NCBI GenBank assembly: GCA_902766595.1
Contig: CACXEJ010000074.1
Span: 1 to 33,456, forward strand
Reading direction: 5' to 3'
DNA from: Ruminococcus flavefaciens
GTDB taxonomy: Bacteria > Bacillota > Clostridia > Oscillospirales > Ruminococcaceae
DNA length: 33,456 bases
In this document: positions 7,940 through 16,360 of the stretch, one piece after another
Numbering within the stretch: position 1 is the first letter of the stretch
Layout: each line of letters begins with the position of its first letter
Notes under the pieces: model-generated
The model's input: the letters and a program-made list of their open reading frames with translations, nothing else
Database searches by the model: none
What the model was told of the DNA's origin: nothing
Made by a program: the position numbers and the translations under genes

Positions 7940-8985
7940 TTCAGCTCCACATACCTTTCTATATTTGTTTCATCAAATCTGTGAGAATTCCTGTACAGAG
8001 CCAGCGCTCCGTCAAGCAGCGGCACGAGCAGAACGCCGCCTGTGCCCTCGCCAAGCCTAAGACCGGCATTTATCGGCGCAGTCAGTCCGCAGTACGCGAG
8101 AAGTCCCTCACCGGCGGGTTCACCTGAGCAGTGGCTTGCAAGCATATATTCGGCGCACAGTGGCTCAACGGTGCAGGCGATCGCCGCAGCAGCTGCCGAG
8201 ATCACGCCGTCTATGACTACCGGGACACGGTAATAAGCCCCTCCGAGAAACAGCCCGGCCATTGCAGCTATCTCAGCGCCGCCGATTTTTTGGAGAAGTT
8301 CAAGAGGCTTGTCCGTCGTGGGATGATTTACCTCTATCGCACGGCGTACCACATTAATTTTTCGCTGCAAGCCTTCCGATGTGAGTCCTGCACCTCGTCC
8401 GGTGACCTCTTCGGGCGGAAGTCCGAGCAGCACCGATGCAATGGCAGCGGCAAGCGTGGTATTGCCTATGCCCATTTCTCCAGAAATTATGAGCTTTGTG
8501 CCGTTTGCAGCAAGCTCTCCGGCAATGTCCAGTCCTACCGTTACCGCAGCTTCTGTTTCAGCCGCCGTCATAGCGCTTCCGGCTGCGATATTGCGTGTTC
8601 CACGGATTATTTTTCGTCGAATGAGACTGTCACACTCAACGTCCTGAGCAATGCCGACATCGACAGCCATTACCTGAACATTATAAGCGCCTGCGATAGC
8701 GTTGATGTTGGAGCGCCCCTCCGCAATTGCACGCGCGCACTCAGCAGTGACCTCCTGTCCGCACTGGGTAACTCCCTCGCTGACAACGCCGTGGTCGCCG
8801 CACATAACGACTGCCGTCCGGGCAGAGATATCCACATCGGGAGTTACCTGAACAGCTGCTATCTTCTGAACCATTTCCTCGAGCAGACCAAAGCTGCCGA
8901 GCGGCTTCGCAATACTGTCCCAGCGCTGTTTTGCCTCGATATATGCCAGTTTATCAGCCGGTACGATGTGTTTTATCCTGTCCAT
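7936..8985 (-). CDS. cobT: Nicotinate-nucleotide--dimethylbenzimidazole phosphoribosyltransferase CobT
   Basis: CobT makes alpha-ribazole phosphate (or a purine/phenol analogue) from nicotinate mononucleotide and the lower-ligand base. The 349-residue protein has PLGSFG near the N-terminus, VVMCGDHGVVSEGV, ISGEMGIGNTT and the C-terminal RLGEGTGG, whose Glu corresponds to the catalytic base. An in-frame TTG lies 18 nt upstream, but the ATG at 8985 has a GGAG ribosome site and the usual family start, so I chose it. It overlaps the end of cbiA by 32 nt. No dimethylbenzimidazole synthesis gene is seen in the window. Confidence 0.95.
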   Translation of the reverse strand: MDRIKHIVPADKLAYIEAKQRWDSIAKPLGSFGLLEEMVQKIAAVQVTPDVDISARTAVVMCGDHGVVSEGVTQCGQEVTAECARAIAEGRSNINAIAGAYNVQVMAVDVGIAQDVECDSLIRRKIIRGTRNIAAGSAMTAAETEAAVTVGLDIAGELAANGTKLIISGEMGIGNTTLAAAIASVLLGLPPEEVTGRGAGLTSEGLQRKINVVRRAIEVNHPTTDKPLELLQKIGGAEIAAMAGLFLGGAYYRVPVVIDGVISAAAAAIACTVEPLCAEYMLASHCSGEPAGEGLLAYCGLTAPINAGLRLGEGTGGVLLVPLLDGALALYRNSHRFDETNIERYVELK

Positions 8986-10306
8986 TTTTATCTCCGTATT
9001 CAATGCATTTCTTCACAAATCTTTTCGCAGAGGCAATATCAGAATAGAAATAAATATGCGGAAATCCTGCATAAATATTCATTCCGCTATGGCAGCAATC
9101 CCACGTTCTGCCGTCGTTTTTTACGGCTGTGAAACCGCTGCCGCAGCTTGTGCTGTCCCAGTAGTGAAACTCGTGTGCCCTGAGCATTCCACCCTGTCCG
9201 CAAAGTATATTGTCACTCTTTGCATTCAGCGTTATATAGCCAAATCTCTGCAATTTGTCAGTCGGGAAAGTGCTGCCGGTTATGACGCCTGCCATTGGGT
9301 AAACCGTGCCGCTCTTGTCGGTCAGGCTGTCGTGCAGGTACATAAATCCTCCGCACTCTGCAATCACCGGCATACCGCCTGTAATACACTTTTTCACACT
9401 TTCGAGCATTGATCTGTTATTCGACAATTTCTCCGCATAGAGCTCCGGATAACCTCCGCTGAGGATAAGCCCGTCAGCCTTCGGAACCTCACTGTCGGAA
9501 AGGGGAGAGAAGTACATTATCCGGCAGCCCATTTTTTCGAGCAGCTCGATATTCTCCTGATAGATGAAGCAGAACGCGCTGTCCCTTGCCACTGCAATTT
9601 CAGGTGATTTGCAGAAAAACGGGACTTTCAGAGGTGTATATACCGGCAGGGGAGCATCGCAGCAATTGATAATTTTATCAAGGCAGATGTACTTCTCCGC
9701 AAGCTCGCCGAGACTGCTGAGCTTAGTTTGTATGTCGGCTATCTCATCGGCTGTCACAAGTCCGAGATGTCTGCTCTCTATGGTAATATCACTCTTTGGC
9801 AGACAGCCGAAATACTCAGTGCCAAGTTCAGTGCAGAGTCTTTCCGCAAGCGGTATCAGCTTCTCGGGCAGGCGGTCGAAAATAAAGCCGGCAATGCGGT
9901 TCGGACGGTAATTGAGAAAGCCAATCATAACTGCACCTATGGAGTCGCTCATACCCTTGCAGTCGATGACGATAATTGCCGGAGTTTCGGTGATCTCAGA
10001 TAGCGAATGAGCGCTGCCTGAGGTGCCGTCATAGAATCCCATAACGCCTTCAATGACCGAAACATCGCTTTTGCCGCCGTACTCGTCCAGCAGTGCGAGG
10101 AGCGTGTCATTGCCGCAGAAAAAGCTGTCGAGGTTGTGAGAGGTGACACCGATGACCTTCCTGTGAAACATCGGGTCGATGTAATCCGGTCCGCACTTGA
10201 ACGCCGAAACGTCCATATTGCGCCGTTTTAGAGCTGCAAGCAGAGCGCAGGTCACGGTAGTCTTTCCGCAGCCGCTTTTCGTTCCGCCTATAATAATTCT
10301 TCTCAT
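8954..10306 (-). CDS. cbiA: Cobyrinic acid a,c-diamide synthase CbiA
   Basis: CbiA amidates carboxyls a and c of cobyrinate using ATP and glutamine. The 450-residue protein begins with the ATPase P-loop GGTKSGCGKTT. It has the FKCGPDYIDPMFH stretch (about 37-49) characteristic of CbiA. It ends in a glutamine amidotransferase domain with Cys in IAECGGFMYL and a C-terminal HIYFYSD in place of the usual SYLH-type His segment. It overlaps cbiET upstream by ATGA and cobT downstream. It supplies the substrate for CbiP. Confidence 0.96.
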   Translation of the reverse strand: MRRIIIGGTKSGCGKTTVTCALLAALKRRNMDVSAFKCGPDYIDPMFHRKVIGVTSHNLDSFFCGNDTLLALLDEYGGKSDVSVIEGVMGFYDGTSGSAHSLSEITETPAIIVIDCKGMSDSIGAVMIGFLNYRPNRIAGFIFDRLPEKLIPLAERLCTELGTEYFGCLPKSDITIESRHLGLVTADEIADIQTKLSSLGELAEKYICLDKIINCCDAPLPVYTPLKVPFFCKSPEIAVARDSAFCFIYQENIELLEKMGCRIMYFSPLSDSEVPKADGLILSGGYPELYAEKLSNNRSMLESVKKCITGGMPVIAECGGFMYLHDSLTDKSGTVYPMAGVITGSTFPTDKLQRFGYITLNAKSDNILCGQGGMLRAHEFHYWDSTSCGSGFTAVKNDGRTWDCCHSGMNIYAGFPHIYFYSDIASAKRFVKKCIEYGDKNGQDKTHRTG

Positions 10307-11493
10307 TTTAGTCTCCCGCTGATGATGAACACCGGATTTTGCGCCTGAAACATCGTGTGCGTGCCGAGCTTTCTTGTGCGTGTGACAGCTATCTGCACGA
10401 CTTCCGCAGAAGCACCGAAGCGCTCAAAGCAGGCAGCGGCTTCTTGGAGGGTTTCGAGGGATACCGCCGTCACGACTATGTCTGCGCACGGATTTTTTGC
10501 ACGGACTGATTCAAAAATCACGCCCATATTTCCGGAGCTTCCGCCGATAAACACCTTGTCAGGCGCAGGCATATCTGCCAGTATTCCGGGACATTCGCCC
10601 TCTGTGACTTCGATGTTGTCACAGCTGAATTTCCGGGCATTTTCAAAGGTCAGCGCCGCCGCTTCGGACTTCTTGTCAAAAGCGTACACCTTTCCGTCAG
10701 GGCAGCGGTAAGCAGCTTCGACCGACACAGAACCCGTTCCGCAGCCGATGTCCCATACAACGGAATTCGGCTCTATATTAAGCTTTGAAACGGCTATACA
10801 CCGCACTTCCGACTTGGTTATCGGTATCTCGCCGCGGACGAAATCCTCGTCATTTATCGCTGACGGAATATAGCGCAGAAAATTGTCATTTTCAATTATC
10901 ATCACGGAGAGGCTGCCGGTCTGAACGTCAGTGAGTTCACACGCTTTTCCGGAAATTATCCGCTCAGTTTCGTAGCTTAGGTCAGTTCCAATATGCACAT
11001 TTACGCTGCCAAGTCCAAACTCGCAGAGCCTTCTGCAAACGTCAGAGGCACTCATTTCTCCGCCAAGCAGAAAGAAACAGCGCTCGTTCATTTTCACATT
11101 GACTGCAATATTGGAATTTCTGCCGTGAAGCGTTATGAACTTCATACTTTCATATGGAATTCCAAGCTTGCTGCAAAAATATGAAACTGAGGATATACCT
11201 GCGATCACCTGCACATCGTGACCTTTGAGTAGCGGAATGAGCTTCCTTGCACCGCTGAAAAATCCGCAGTCGCCGGACATAAGAACAGCCGCTGTATCAC
11301 ACTCAGCACTGCCGAGCTTTTCCGCTATATCTGTCGGCTTGTAGCAGATAAACAGTTCCTTGCCGGACTGCACAAAAGGCTTGACTATGCGTTCTGCGCC
11401 AATAAGCAGCGAGGCTTCGGCAATAGCTTTTTCAGCCGCTTTCGTGAGTGTTTCAGCGCCGTCCATACCTGTGCCGACTATGTAAACTTTCAT
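10303..11493 (-). CDS. cbiET: Precorrin-6Y C5,15-methyltransferase (decarboxylating), CbiE-CbiT fusion
   Basis: This bifunctional enzyme methylates C5 and C15 and decarboxylates the acetate on C12. The 396-residue protein is a natural fusion. The CbiE half (1-200) has the tetrapyrrole methylase start VGTGMDG and the LMSGDCGFFSGA motif (71-82). The CbiT half (about 215-396) has the SAM-binding DIGCGTGSVS (248-257) and FIGGSSGNM. The same arrangement occurs as CobL in aerobic organisms. Here the cbiD/cbiG context marks the anaerobic pathway. It overlaps cbiA and cbiJ by ATGA. Confidence 0.95.
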   Translation of the reverse strand: MKVYIVGTGMDGAETLTKAAEKAIAEASLLIGAERIVKPFVQSGKELFICYKPTDIAEKLGSAECDTAAVLMSGDCGFFSGARKLIPLLKGHDVQVIAGISSVSYFCSKLGIPYESMKFITLHGRNSNIAVNVKMNERCFFLLGGEMSASDVCRRLCEFGLGSVNVHIGTDLSYETERIISGKACELTDVQTGSLSVMIIENDNFLRYIPSAINDEDFVRGEIPITKSEVRCIAVSKLNIEPNSVVWDIGCGTGSVSVEAAYRCPDGKVYAFDKKSEAAALTFENARKFSCDNIEVTEGECPGILADMPAPDKVFIGGSSGNMGVIFESVRAKNPCADIVVTAVSLETLQEAAACFERFGASAEVVQIAVTRTRKLGTHTMFQAQNPVFIISGRLK

Positions 11494-12230
11494 TTTTTCA
11501 GTTCCTTTTCAATGATATTGATAATTTCGTCAAAGCTGTATCCCTGTTCAGCCGGACGCGCGAGAGTAACAAGTTCAGCGCCGCATAACCGCGCAGCTTC
11601 GGCTTTTTCCGGATAACCGCCTGTTGCTCCGCTGTCCTTTGTGAGCAGTATTACAGCGCCGCTTTTCCGGAGATGTTCAACGTTCTGAGCGACGCTGAAT
11701 GGTCCTTTTTCCATTATCACTTTTGCATCATCATAGCCAAGTTCACGGCACTGCTCAAGTACATCATCAGACGGCAGCACTCTTACCCAGATACGCTCCC
11801 GATAGTTCTTCACCTTTGTGAGCTCCGGAAGTGATTTGCTCCCGAGAGTGCTGAATATAACTTCATCAGTTCCGCTTAGCAACGCTGTCAGCTCGTTCAT
11901 ATCGTGAACAGTTTTTCCGCTGACCGCCGAGCTTTTTCGCAGCAGTCTCAGATAACGCACACCGGTCTCAGTACAGGCGAATTGAATGTTTGCAGTCGCC
12001 TCGACAGCATAGGGGTGAGTAGCATCGACAACCGCCGAAAATCCGGCAGCTATAAGTGCTTTCATCTGCTCAGCGTCAAGCCGTCCGCAGAGGACGTTCA
12101 CATTAGGCGGAAGCAATTCAGCACCGTAGTCGGTAGCCACCGAAACATCGGCATTTATACCGTTCCGGGCGCAGTATTCCGCAAGCTCACGCCCCTCGGT
12201 AGTTCCACCGAAAATGAGCAGCCTAAACAT
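11490..12230 (-). CDS. cbiJ: Cobalt-precorrin-6A reductase CbiJ
   Basis: CbiJ reduces the corrin macrocycle of cobalt-precorrin-6A with NADH or NADPH. The 246-residue protein opens with the dinucleotide-binding LLIFGGTTEGRELAEY. It has VVDATHPYAVEAT and RVLPSD segments typical of CobK/CbiJ, and a C-terminal LLTKDSGATGGYPEK. I chose the ATG at 12230 because GAGGGG lies 8 nt before it and it overlaps the cbiH stop by 8 nt. An upstream in-frame ATG at 12266 would add 12 residues unlike the family. Confidence 0.93.
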   Translation of the reverse strand: MFRLLIFGGTTEGRELAEYCARNGINADVSVATDYGAELLPPNVNVLCGRLDAEQMKALIAAGFSAVVDATHPYAVEATANIQFACTETGVRYLRLLRKSSAVSGKTVHDMNELTALLSGTDEVIFSTLGSKSLPELTKVKNYRERIWVRVLPSDDVLEQCRELGYDDAKVIMEKGPFSVAQNVEHLRKSGAVILLTKDSGATGGYPEKAEAARLCGAELVTLARPAEQGYSFDEIINIIEKELKK

Positions 12231-12945
12231 TGCGGTAGCCCCTCGGAGTGACCATTTTTCCGGCAATTATCTTAGTTTCGGAATTGCCGATATAAACGGT
12301 CGTGAACATATCCACAGCCGTATCACGAAGCTCCGAAAGTGTGAGGACATGGCTCTCCTGACCGTCACGCCCGATGTTCCTGACATAGCCGCAGACCGTT
12401 TCTCCGGAGCGGTGTTTCAGCACGATGTCGCACGCCTTTTGCAGATAGTCCGCACGGCTCTTAGATGACGGATTATAGAGGACTATCACCATATCGCAAT
12501 CCGCCGCACATTCAAGACGCCTGCGGATTTTTTCCGCCGGTGTGAGAAGGTCTGAAAGGCTTATCACCGCGAAATCGTTCGTCAGCGGTGAACCGAGAAC
12601 AGCTCCGCCGCTGAAAGCAGCAGTAACTCCCGGGACCACCTCTATTTCCGCGTCAGGGTGAGACACGCTGAGTTCATAGGCAAGCCCAGCCATACCGTAA
12701 AGCTGAGGATCGCCGCTGCAAATGAGAGAGACAGTCCTGTTTTCGGCTTCTTTCAGCGCAAATTCAACACGCTCACGCTCACGTTTCATACCTGTCGAAG
12801 CGTAGTTTTTTTCGGGAAAATGCTCCCTCAGCAGCTCCACATATTTCGTATATCCGACGACAAGTTCACTGCACTCGACAGCCTGCTGAGCGGCGATAGT
12901 CATTCCCTCGCGGCTGCCTGCGCCGATCCCGACAACATAAAGCAT
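12223..12945 (-). CDS. cbiH: Cobalt-precorrin-3B C17-methyltransferase CbiH
   Basis: CbiH methylates C17 and drives ring contraction in the anaerobic route. The 240-residue protein is a tetrapyrrole methylase with VGIGAGSREGMT at the N-terminus, LICSGDPQLYGMAGL, VVPGVTAAFSGGAVLG and VILYNPSSKSR-like YNPSSKSR. All are typical of CobJ/CbiH. There is no C-terminal ferredoxin-like extension. Its ATG overlaps the cbiG stop by one base (TGATG). Confidence 0.94.
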   Translation of the reverse strand: MLYVVGIGAGSREGMTIAAQQAVECSELVVGYTKYVELLREHFPEKNYASTGMKRERERVEFALKEAENRTVSLICSGDPQLYGMAGLAYELSVSHPDAEIEVVPGVTAAFSGGAVLGSPLTNDFAVISLSDLLTPAEKIRRRLECAADCDMVIVLYNPSSKSRADYLQKACDIVLKHRSGETVCGYVRNIGRDGQESHVLTLSELRDTAVDMFTTVYIGNSETKIIAGKMVTPRGYRNV

Positions 12946-13976
12946 CAGAGCATTCTCCTTTCAAAATCAAGTGTGAGCGGTATTTCGGCTGCTGCAACAG
13001 TTACGCCGTCGGCGGCAGTTTTTCCGAGAATAAGCCGACCGCCGCTGCACCTTACAGCGCTTCTCTCGCACACATTGTCAACGCCGGTCACGCTTTTCAC
13101 AAAGTCTGATTTTGTGAATTCACCGGCAGTTCCCATAAGCTCCTGCGCTGAATATGCGGTGAGCTTCAAGCCGTGTTTTTCGCAGAATTCAAGCAGTCCG
13201 GCTTCGTCTGCTTTCAGGTCGATAGTCGCCGCACTGCATACTCTTTCAAGCGCAATTCCGGGAGTTTCAAGTGCAGAAATGACCGCGTTTTCGATAGCTT
13301 CACAGGCGGTTCCGCGTTTGCAGCCGATACCGATCACGACATTCCTCGGAACAAGCTTCAGCGTCACCGGAAAAGGATCTTTTTCACAGCAGCCGACATA
13401 AATACCGGTTCGGCAACTCGTATCAGCTGACAGCTCCTCAGGCATATTTATGTATCCGTATTCGCTGACAAATCCGACTTTTTCGCCGTCAAGAACTGCT
13501 GCGGCTATTGCCTTTGCCGCGCTCATATCGGTGATGATAAGTCCGTTTGCAGCGGCAAAGCTGTCCGGCGAGAAGTGACCTCCGGTATCAGTCGCAGTAG
13601 TTATGACAGCCTGTGCGCCGAGCAGTTCCGCAAGGCGTCTGGCAAGTTCATTTGCACCGCCGATATGTCCCGAAAGCACGGGGATAACGAACCTGCCGCA
13701 GTCGTCAATGACAATGACCGCAGGGTCACTCGTTTTTGAGCGGAGATGCGGTGCGATCGCGCGTACTGCAATTCCGCAGGCGCACACAAACACCAGTGCA
13801 TTGTACTCATTGAAAATCCCGGAGACAAGTCCGCTCAGACTCTCAAAGCTCTTGGATTTTCCATCAGAATGACTGTGGAAGCAACAGCGTTCAGAGTCGA
13901 GAAAACCGGCGTTTTCAGCTATTTCAGCTGAGAGCTTACGTCCGTTTTCAGTGAGAGAAATGATTGCAGCTTTCAT
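12945..13976 (-). CDS. cbiG: Cobalt-precorrin-5A hydrolase CbiG
   Basis: CbiG opens the delta-lactone of cobalt-precorrin-5A and releases the two-carbon fragment as acetaldehyde; it is diagnostic of the anaerobic pathway. The 343-residue protein has the N-terminal domain with FVCACGIAVRAIAP (about 58-71) and VIDDCGRFVIPVLSGHIGGANE. It also has the C-terminal domain with VIGIGCKRGT and the KSVTGVDNVCERSA region. Start and stop overlap cbiF and cbiH. An AAGGGAGC site precedes the ATG. Confidence 0.95.
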   Translation of the reverse strand: MKAAIISLTENGRKLSAEIAENAGFLDSERCCFHSHSDGKSKSFESLSGLVSGIFNEYNALVFVCACGIAVRAIAPHLRSKTSDPAVIVIDDCGRFVIPVLSGHIGGANELARRLAELLGAQAVITTATDTGGHFSPDSFAAANGLIITDMSAAKAIAAAVLDGEKVGFVSEYGYINMPEELSADTSCRTGIYVGCCEKDPFPVTLKLVPRNVVIGIGCKRGTACEAIENAVISALETPGIALERVCSAATIDLKADEAGLLEFCEKHGLKLTAYSAQELMGTAGEFTKSDFVKSVTGVDNVCERSAVRCSGGRLILGKTAADGVTVAAAEIPLTLDFERRML

Positions 13977-14731
13977 TGCTCCCTTGCCTTTCTGAATTCA
14001 GTCTCAAAGTCCGCAGAATAGAGCTTTGAAAGAGCGCGAACGTCGCCGAGGAAGTGTCCCACAGTGATGAGAGCGGTCTTTGTGATACCGTTGTACGCTG
14101 CGGTCTGAGCGAGGGTTGAAACAGTACAGCGGCAGACTTTCTCGTCCGCCCACGTTGCCTTATAGACTATCGCCGCAGGGGTGTCCGGACTGTATCCGCC
14201 GTTCATCAGCCGCTGTGAAAGCTCCTCAAGCATACCTGTGCTGAGGAATATCACCATAGTGGCGCTGTGCGCGGCAAGGCTCTCAATGCTCTCGCTTTCC
14301 GGTACGGGAGTTCTGCCAGCCATACGAGTGAGAATGACTGTCTGGGACACGTCCGGGAGCGTGTATTCAGCTTTCAGAGTAGCGGCAGCTCCGCAGAAAG
14401 AGCTAACGCCGGGGCAGACTTCGTAAGTGATACCGAGCGCATCGAGTATGTCCATCTGCTCGCGTATAGCACCGTATAAGCAGGGGTCACCTGTGTGGAG
14501 GCGGACAGTTGTTCGTCCGCTTTTCTCAGCCCTTTCCATTACCTCTATGACCTCATCGAGCGTCATCAGCGCACTGTTATGCACCTCGCAGTCAGGACGC
14601 GCATATTTCAGAAGTTCCGGATTAACGAGCGAGCCCGCATATATCACTACGTCAGCGGTTTCAAGGAGAGCCTTTCCCCTCAGCGTTATGAGGTCTGCCG
14701 CACCGCTTCCTGCCCCAACAAAATGAACCAT
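13973..14731 (-). CDS. cbiF: Cobalt-precorrin-4 C11-methyltransferase CbiF
   Basis: CbiF is a SAM-dependent tetrapyrrole methylase acting on C11. The 252-residue protein begins VHFVGAGSGAADLITLRG, nearly the family consensus. It contains VIYAGSLVNPELL, RLHTGDPCLYGA and the EVCPGVSSF stretch. A GGAGGGT ribosome site partly overlaps the end of cbiD, and the two genes are separated by a single base. The stop overlaps cbiG by ATGA. Confidence 0.96.
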   Translation of the reverse strand: MVHFVGAGSGAADLITLRGKALLETADVVIYAGSLVNPELLKYARPDCEVHNSALMTLDEVIEVMERAEKSGRTTVRLHTGDPCLYGAIREQMDILDALGITYEVCPGVSSFCGAAATLKAEYTLPDVSQTVILTRMAGRTPVPESESIESLAAHSATMVIFLSTGMLEELSQRLMNGGYSPDTPAAIVYKATWADEKVCRCTVSTLAQTAAYNGITKTALITVGHFLGDVRALSKLYSADFETEFRKAREQ

Positions 14732-14732
14732 A

Positions 14733-15863
14733 TCAACCCTCCAATGTGATTTTCAGTATTTCGTCAGCGTATTCCGTTTTCAGGAGCATATCGTTCTTGT
14801 ATGAAAAAATGACCGCTCCGACCTTCGCTTCGCCCTTTGTTCTTGCCTGTAAATAGCCGTGTATGCGATCGGTCAGCACGTCAAGAACAGCCTGTGCCGA
14901 GTCATTTTCGTACAGTATATCAAGTGCCGCGTCAGTTGTGGCGCAATCAGCCATTTTGCAAAGCACCGCGTTATCAACTCCCGCAAGCACACCGCAGGCG
15001 ATAAGCGTTTCCTTTCGTCCGTCAGCGTAAACGGAGTGCGTGTTCATTATTCCCGAACCGAGCTTGACCATTTTGCCGATGTGACCGTATATCAGGATAT
15101 TCTCAAACCCGAGAGTTATACCGATGTCGATAGCGTCACCGATGAAGTTGCTGCACATAACACATTGCTCCGCAAGCTGCGGCAGATTTTCAGAAATGAA
15201 CCTTTCACTGTAATTTCCAACTGTGAGAATAAGAGTCTTTCTGCCCTCAGCGCGCCTGATATTCGCCTCAGTACGGATAGTTTCTATCAGAGCCGAACTG
15301 CTCATCGGCTCAACTATGCCGGTAGTGCCGATTATGGAAATACCGCCGACTATGCCAATTCGCGGATTGAAGGTTTTCAGCGCTATCTCCTCTCCGCCCG
15401 GAACTGATACGACTACCCGGAAGCCGCCGTGATATTCGTGCATCTCAGCAACTGACATCAGTGCATGAGCTATCATTTTCCGCGGAACTGAGTTTATCGC
15501 ATATTCACCGACCGGCTGGTCGAGACCGGCTTTTGTTACCTTGCCGATGCCTTTTCCGCCTGCTATCTCCAAACCGCTTTCTGCGAATGAGACCTCCGCG
15601 CAGACCTCGATACCGTTAGTGATGTCCGGATCATCTCCGCTGTCCTTGATGACCGAACAGAATGCCTTTTCTTCTGTGAACTCGCACCGATGGACGGTGA
15701 GCAGCAGTTTCAGTTCCTTAGGCGTGAGTATCTCGGAAGTGGTGACCGGATGCTGTGTGAGGAGCGCCTCAGCAGCAGCCTTTGCCGCGGCAGCTGCACA
15801 AGAACCCGTAGTATAGCCGCAGCGCAGCTTTTTTGTGCCGCTGTAAATGTATTTTTCTTCCAC
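14733..15863 (-). CDS. cbiD: Cobalt-precorrin-5B C1-methyltransferase CbiD
   Basis: CbiD methylates C1 in the anaerobic pathway. The 376-residue protein shows the hallmark RCGYTTGSCAAAAAKAA near the N-terminus, KDSGDDPDITNG (about 92-103), GIGKVTKAGLDQPVGE and GTTGIVEPMSS. It is the first gene of the operon. The start is GTG at 15863; no in-frame ATG fits and the ribosome site (GCGGGAT) is weak, which may limit expression. A promoter lies about 35 bp upstream. Confidence 0.96.
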   Translation of the reverse strand: MEEKYIYSGTKKLRCGYTTGSCAAAAAKAAAEALLTQHPVTTSEILTPKELKLLLTVHRCEFTEEKAFCSVIKDSGDDPDITNGIEVCAEVSFAESGLEIAGGKGIGKVTKAGLDQPVGEYAINSVPRKMIAHALMSVAEMHEYHGGFRVVVSVPGGEEIALKTFNPRIGIVGGISIIGTTGIVEPMSSSALIETIRTEANIRRAEGRKTLILTVGNYSERFISENLPQLAEQCVMCSNFIGDAIDIGITLGFENILIYGHIGKMVKLGSGIMNTHSVYADGRKETLIACGVLAGVDNAVLCKMADCATTDAALDILYENDSAQAVLDVLTDRIHGYLQARTKGEAKVGAVIFSYKNDMLLKTEYADEILKITLEG

Positions 15864-15895
15864 ATTATCATCCCGCTCATATCAATTATATTTTT

Positions 15896-15924
15896 ATTTT
15901 ACCATATTAAGCGAGTTTAGTCAA
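15896..15924 (-). promoter_or_regulatory. Promoter of the cbiD-cbiC operon
   Basis: On the minus strand TTGACT (15919-15924) and TAAAAT (15896-15901) are spaced by 17 nt. The start point would be near 15889, leaving a leader of about 25 nt before the GTG of cbiD. That is too short for a cobalamin riboswitch, and no B12 box is visible upstream. Confidence 0.65.
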
Positions 15925-16131
15925 TGACTATTCTGTACTGAGCAAGATATGCGTTCTCCTTTTCATATGAAATAATGAAATTATCAGTGAATATACCGAC
16001 TTTCAGACTGCCATTTCTGATAAATGGTATATTGTTTGCGGCAAAATATATTTTAAAATAGGAAAGAATTCTTAATGAAATCTTAAACCTTAAAATATTC
16101 TTAATTCTTTATAAAATATATCTTAAATATG
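15925..16131. other. AT-rich intergenic stretch with 11-bp-phased TCTTAA repeats
   Basis: No gene is seen between cbiD and the secreted peptidase. TCTTAA occurs at 16070, 16081, 16099 and 16121, with CCTTAA at 16088. The steps 16070-16081 and 16088-16099 are exactly 11 bp, and 16099-16121 is 22 bp. The array ends just before the -35 box of the + strand promoter. Direct repeats one helical turn apart are typical of OmpR/PhoB-type response-regulator sites. A small inverted repeat, CCATTT/AAATGG, lies near 16012-16028. Confidence 0.45.
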
Positions 16132-16160
16132 TTGACATTGCATAATGCTTGTGCTAAACT
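16132..16160 (+). promoter_or_regulatory. Promoter of the secreted metallopeptidase gene
   Basis: TTGACA (16132-16137) is perfect and TAAACT (16155-16160) is a near-consensus -10, with a 17-nt spacer. The start point would be near 16167. The leader of about 195 nt contains a possible stem (ATGGCA 16162-16167 with TGCCAT 16213-16218) and a G-rich GAGGGGAGG segment. I could not match it to a known riboswitch. Confidence 0.75.
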
Positions 16161-16360
16161 AATGGCAAATGATACAGCACAGGAATATAAATATCCTTTA
16201 ATTAGATTATCCTGCCATGATATAGGGAAAATCGGATTATTTTCGCAGAGCCTGAGAAATAATAAATGCTGAGGGGAGGTAAGCGGAAACTGTTTCTTTT
16301 GATCTGTGATCTGAGCGAATATCATTTTAACACTATATGATAAAAAGGGGAAAAACTATC

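Noticed and set aside
8131..9132. 333-codon + strand frame opposite cobT and cbiA
   Set aside because: Antisense to two certain cobalamin genes; it shows no conserved motif.
15925..16360. Possible riboswitch in the leader of the metallopeptidase gene
   Set aside because: A small stem and a GAGGGGAGG segment are visible, but no known class (c-di-GMP, c-di-AMP, cobalamin) matches in order and spacing.
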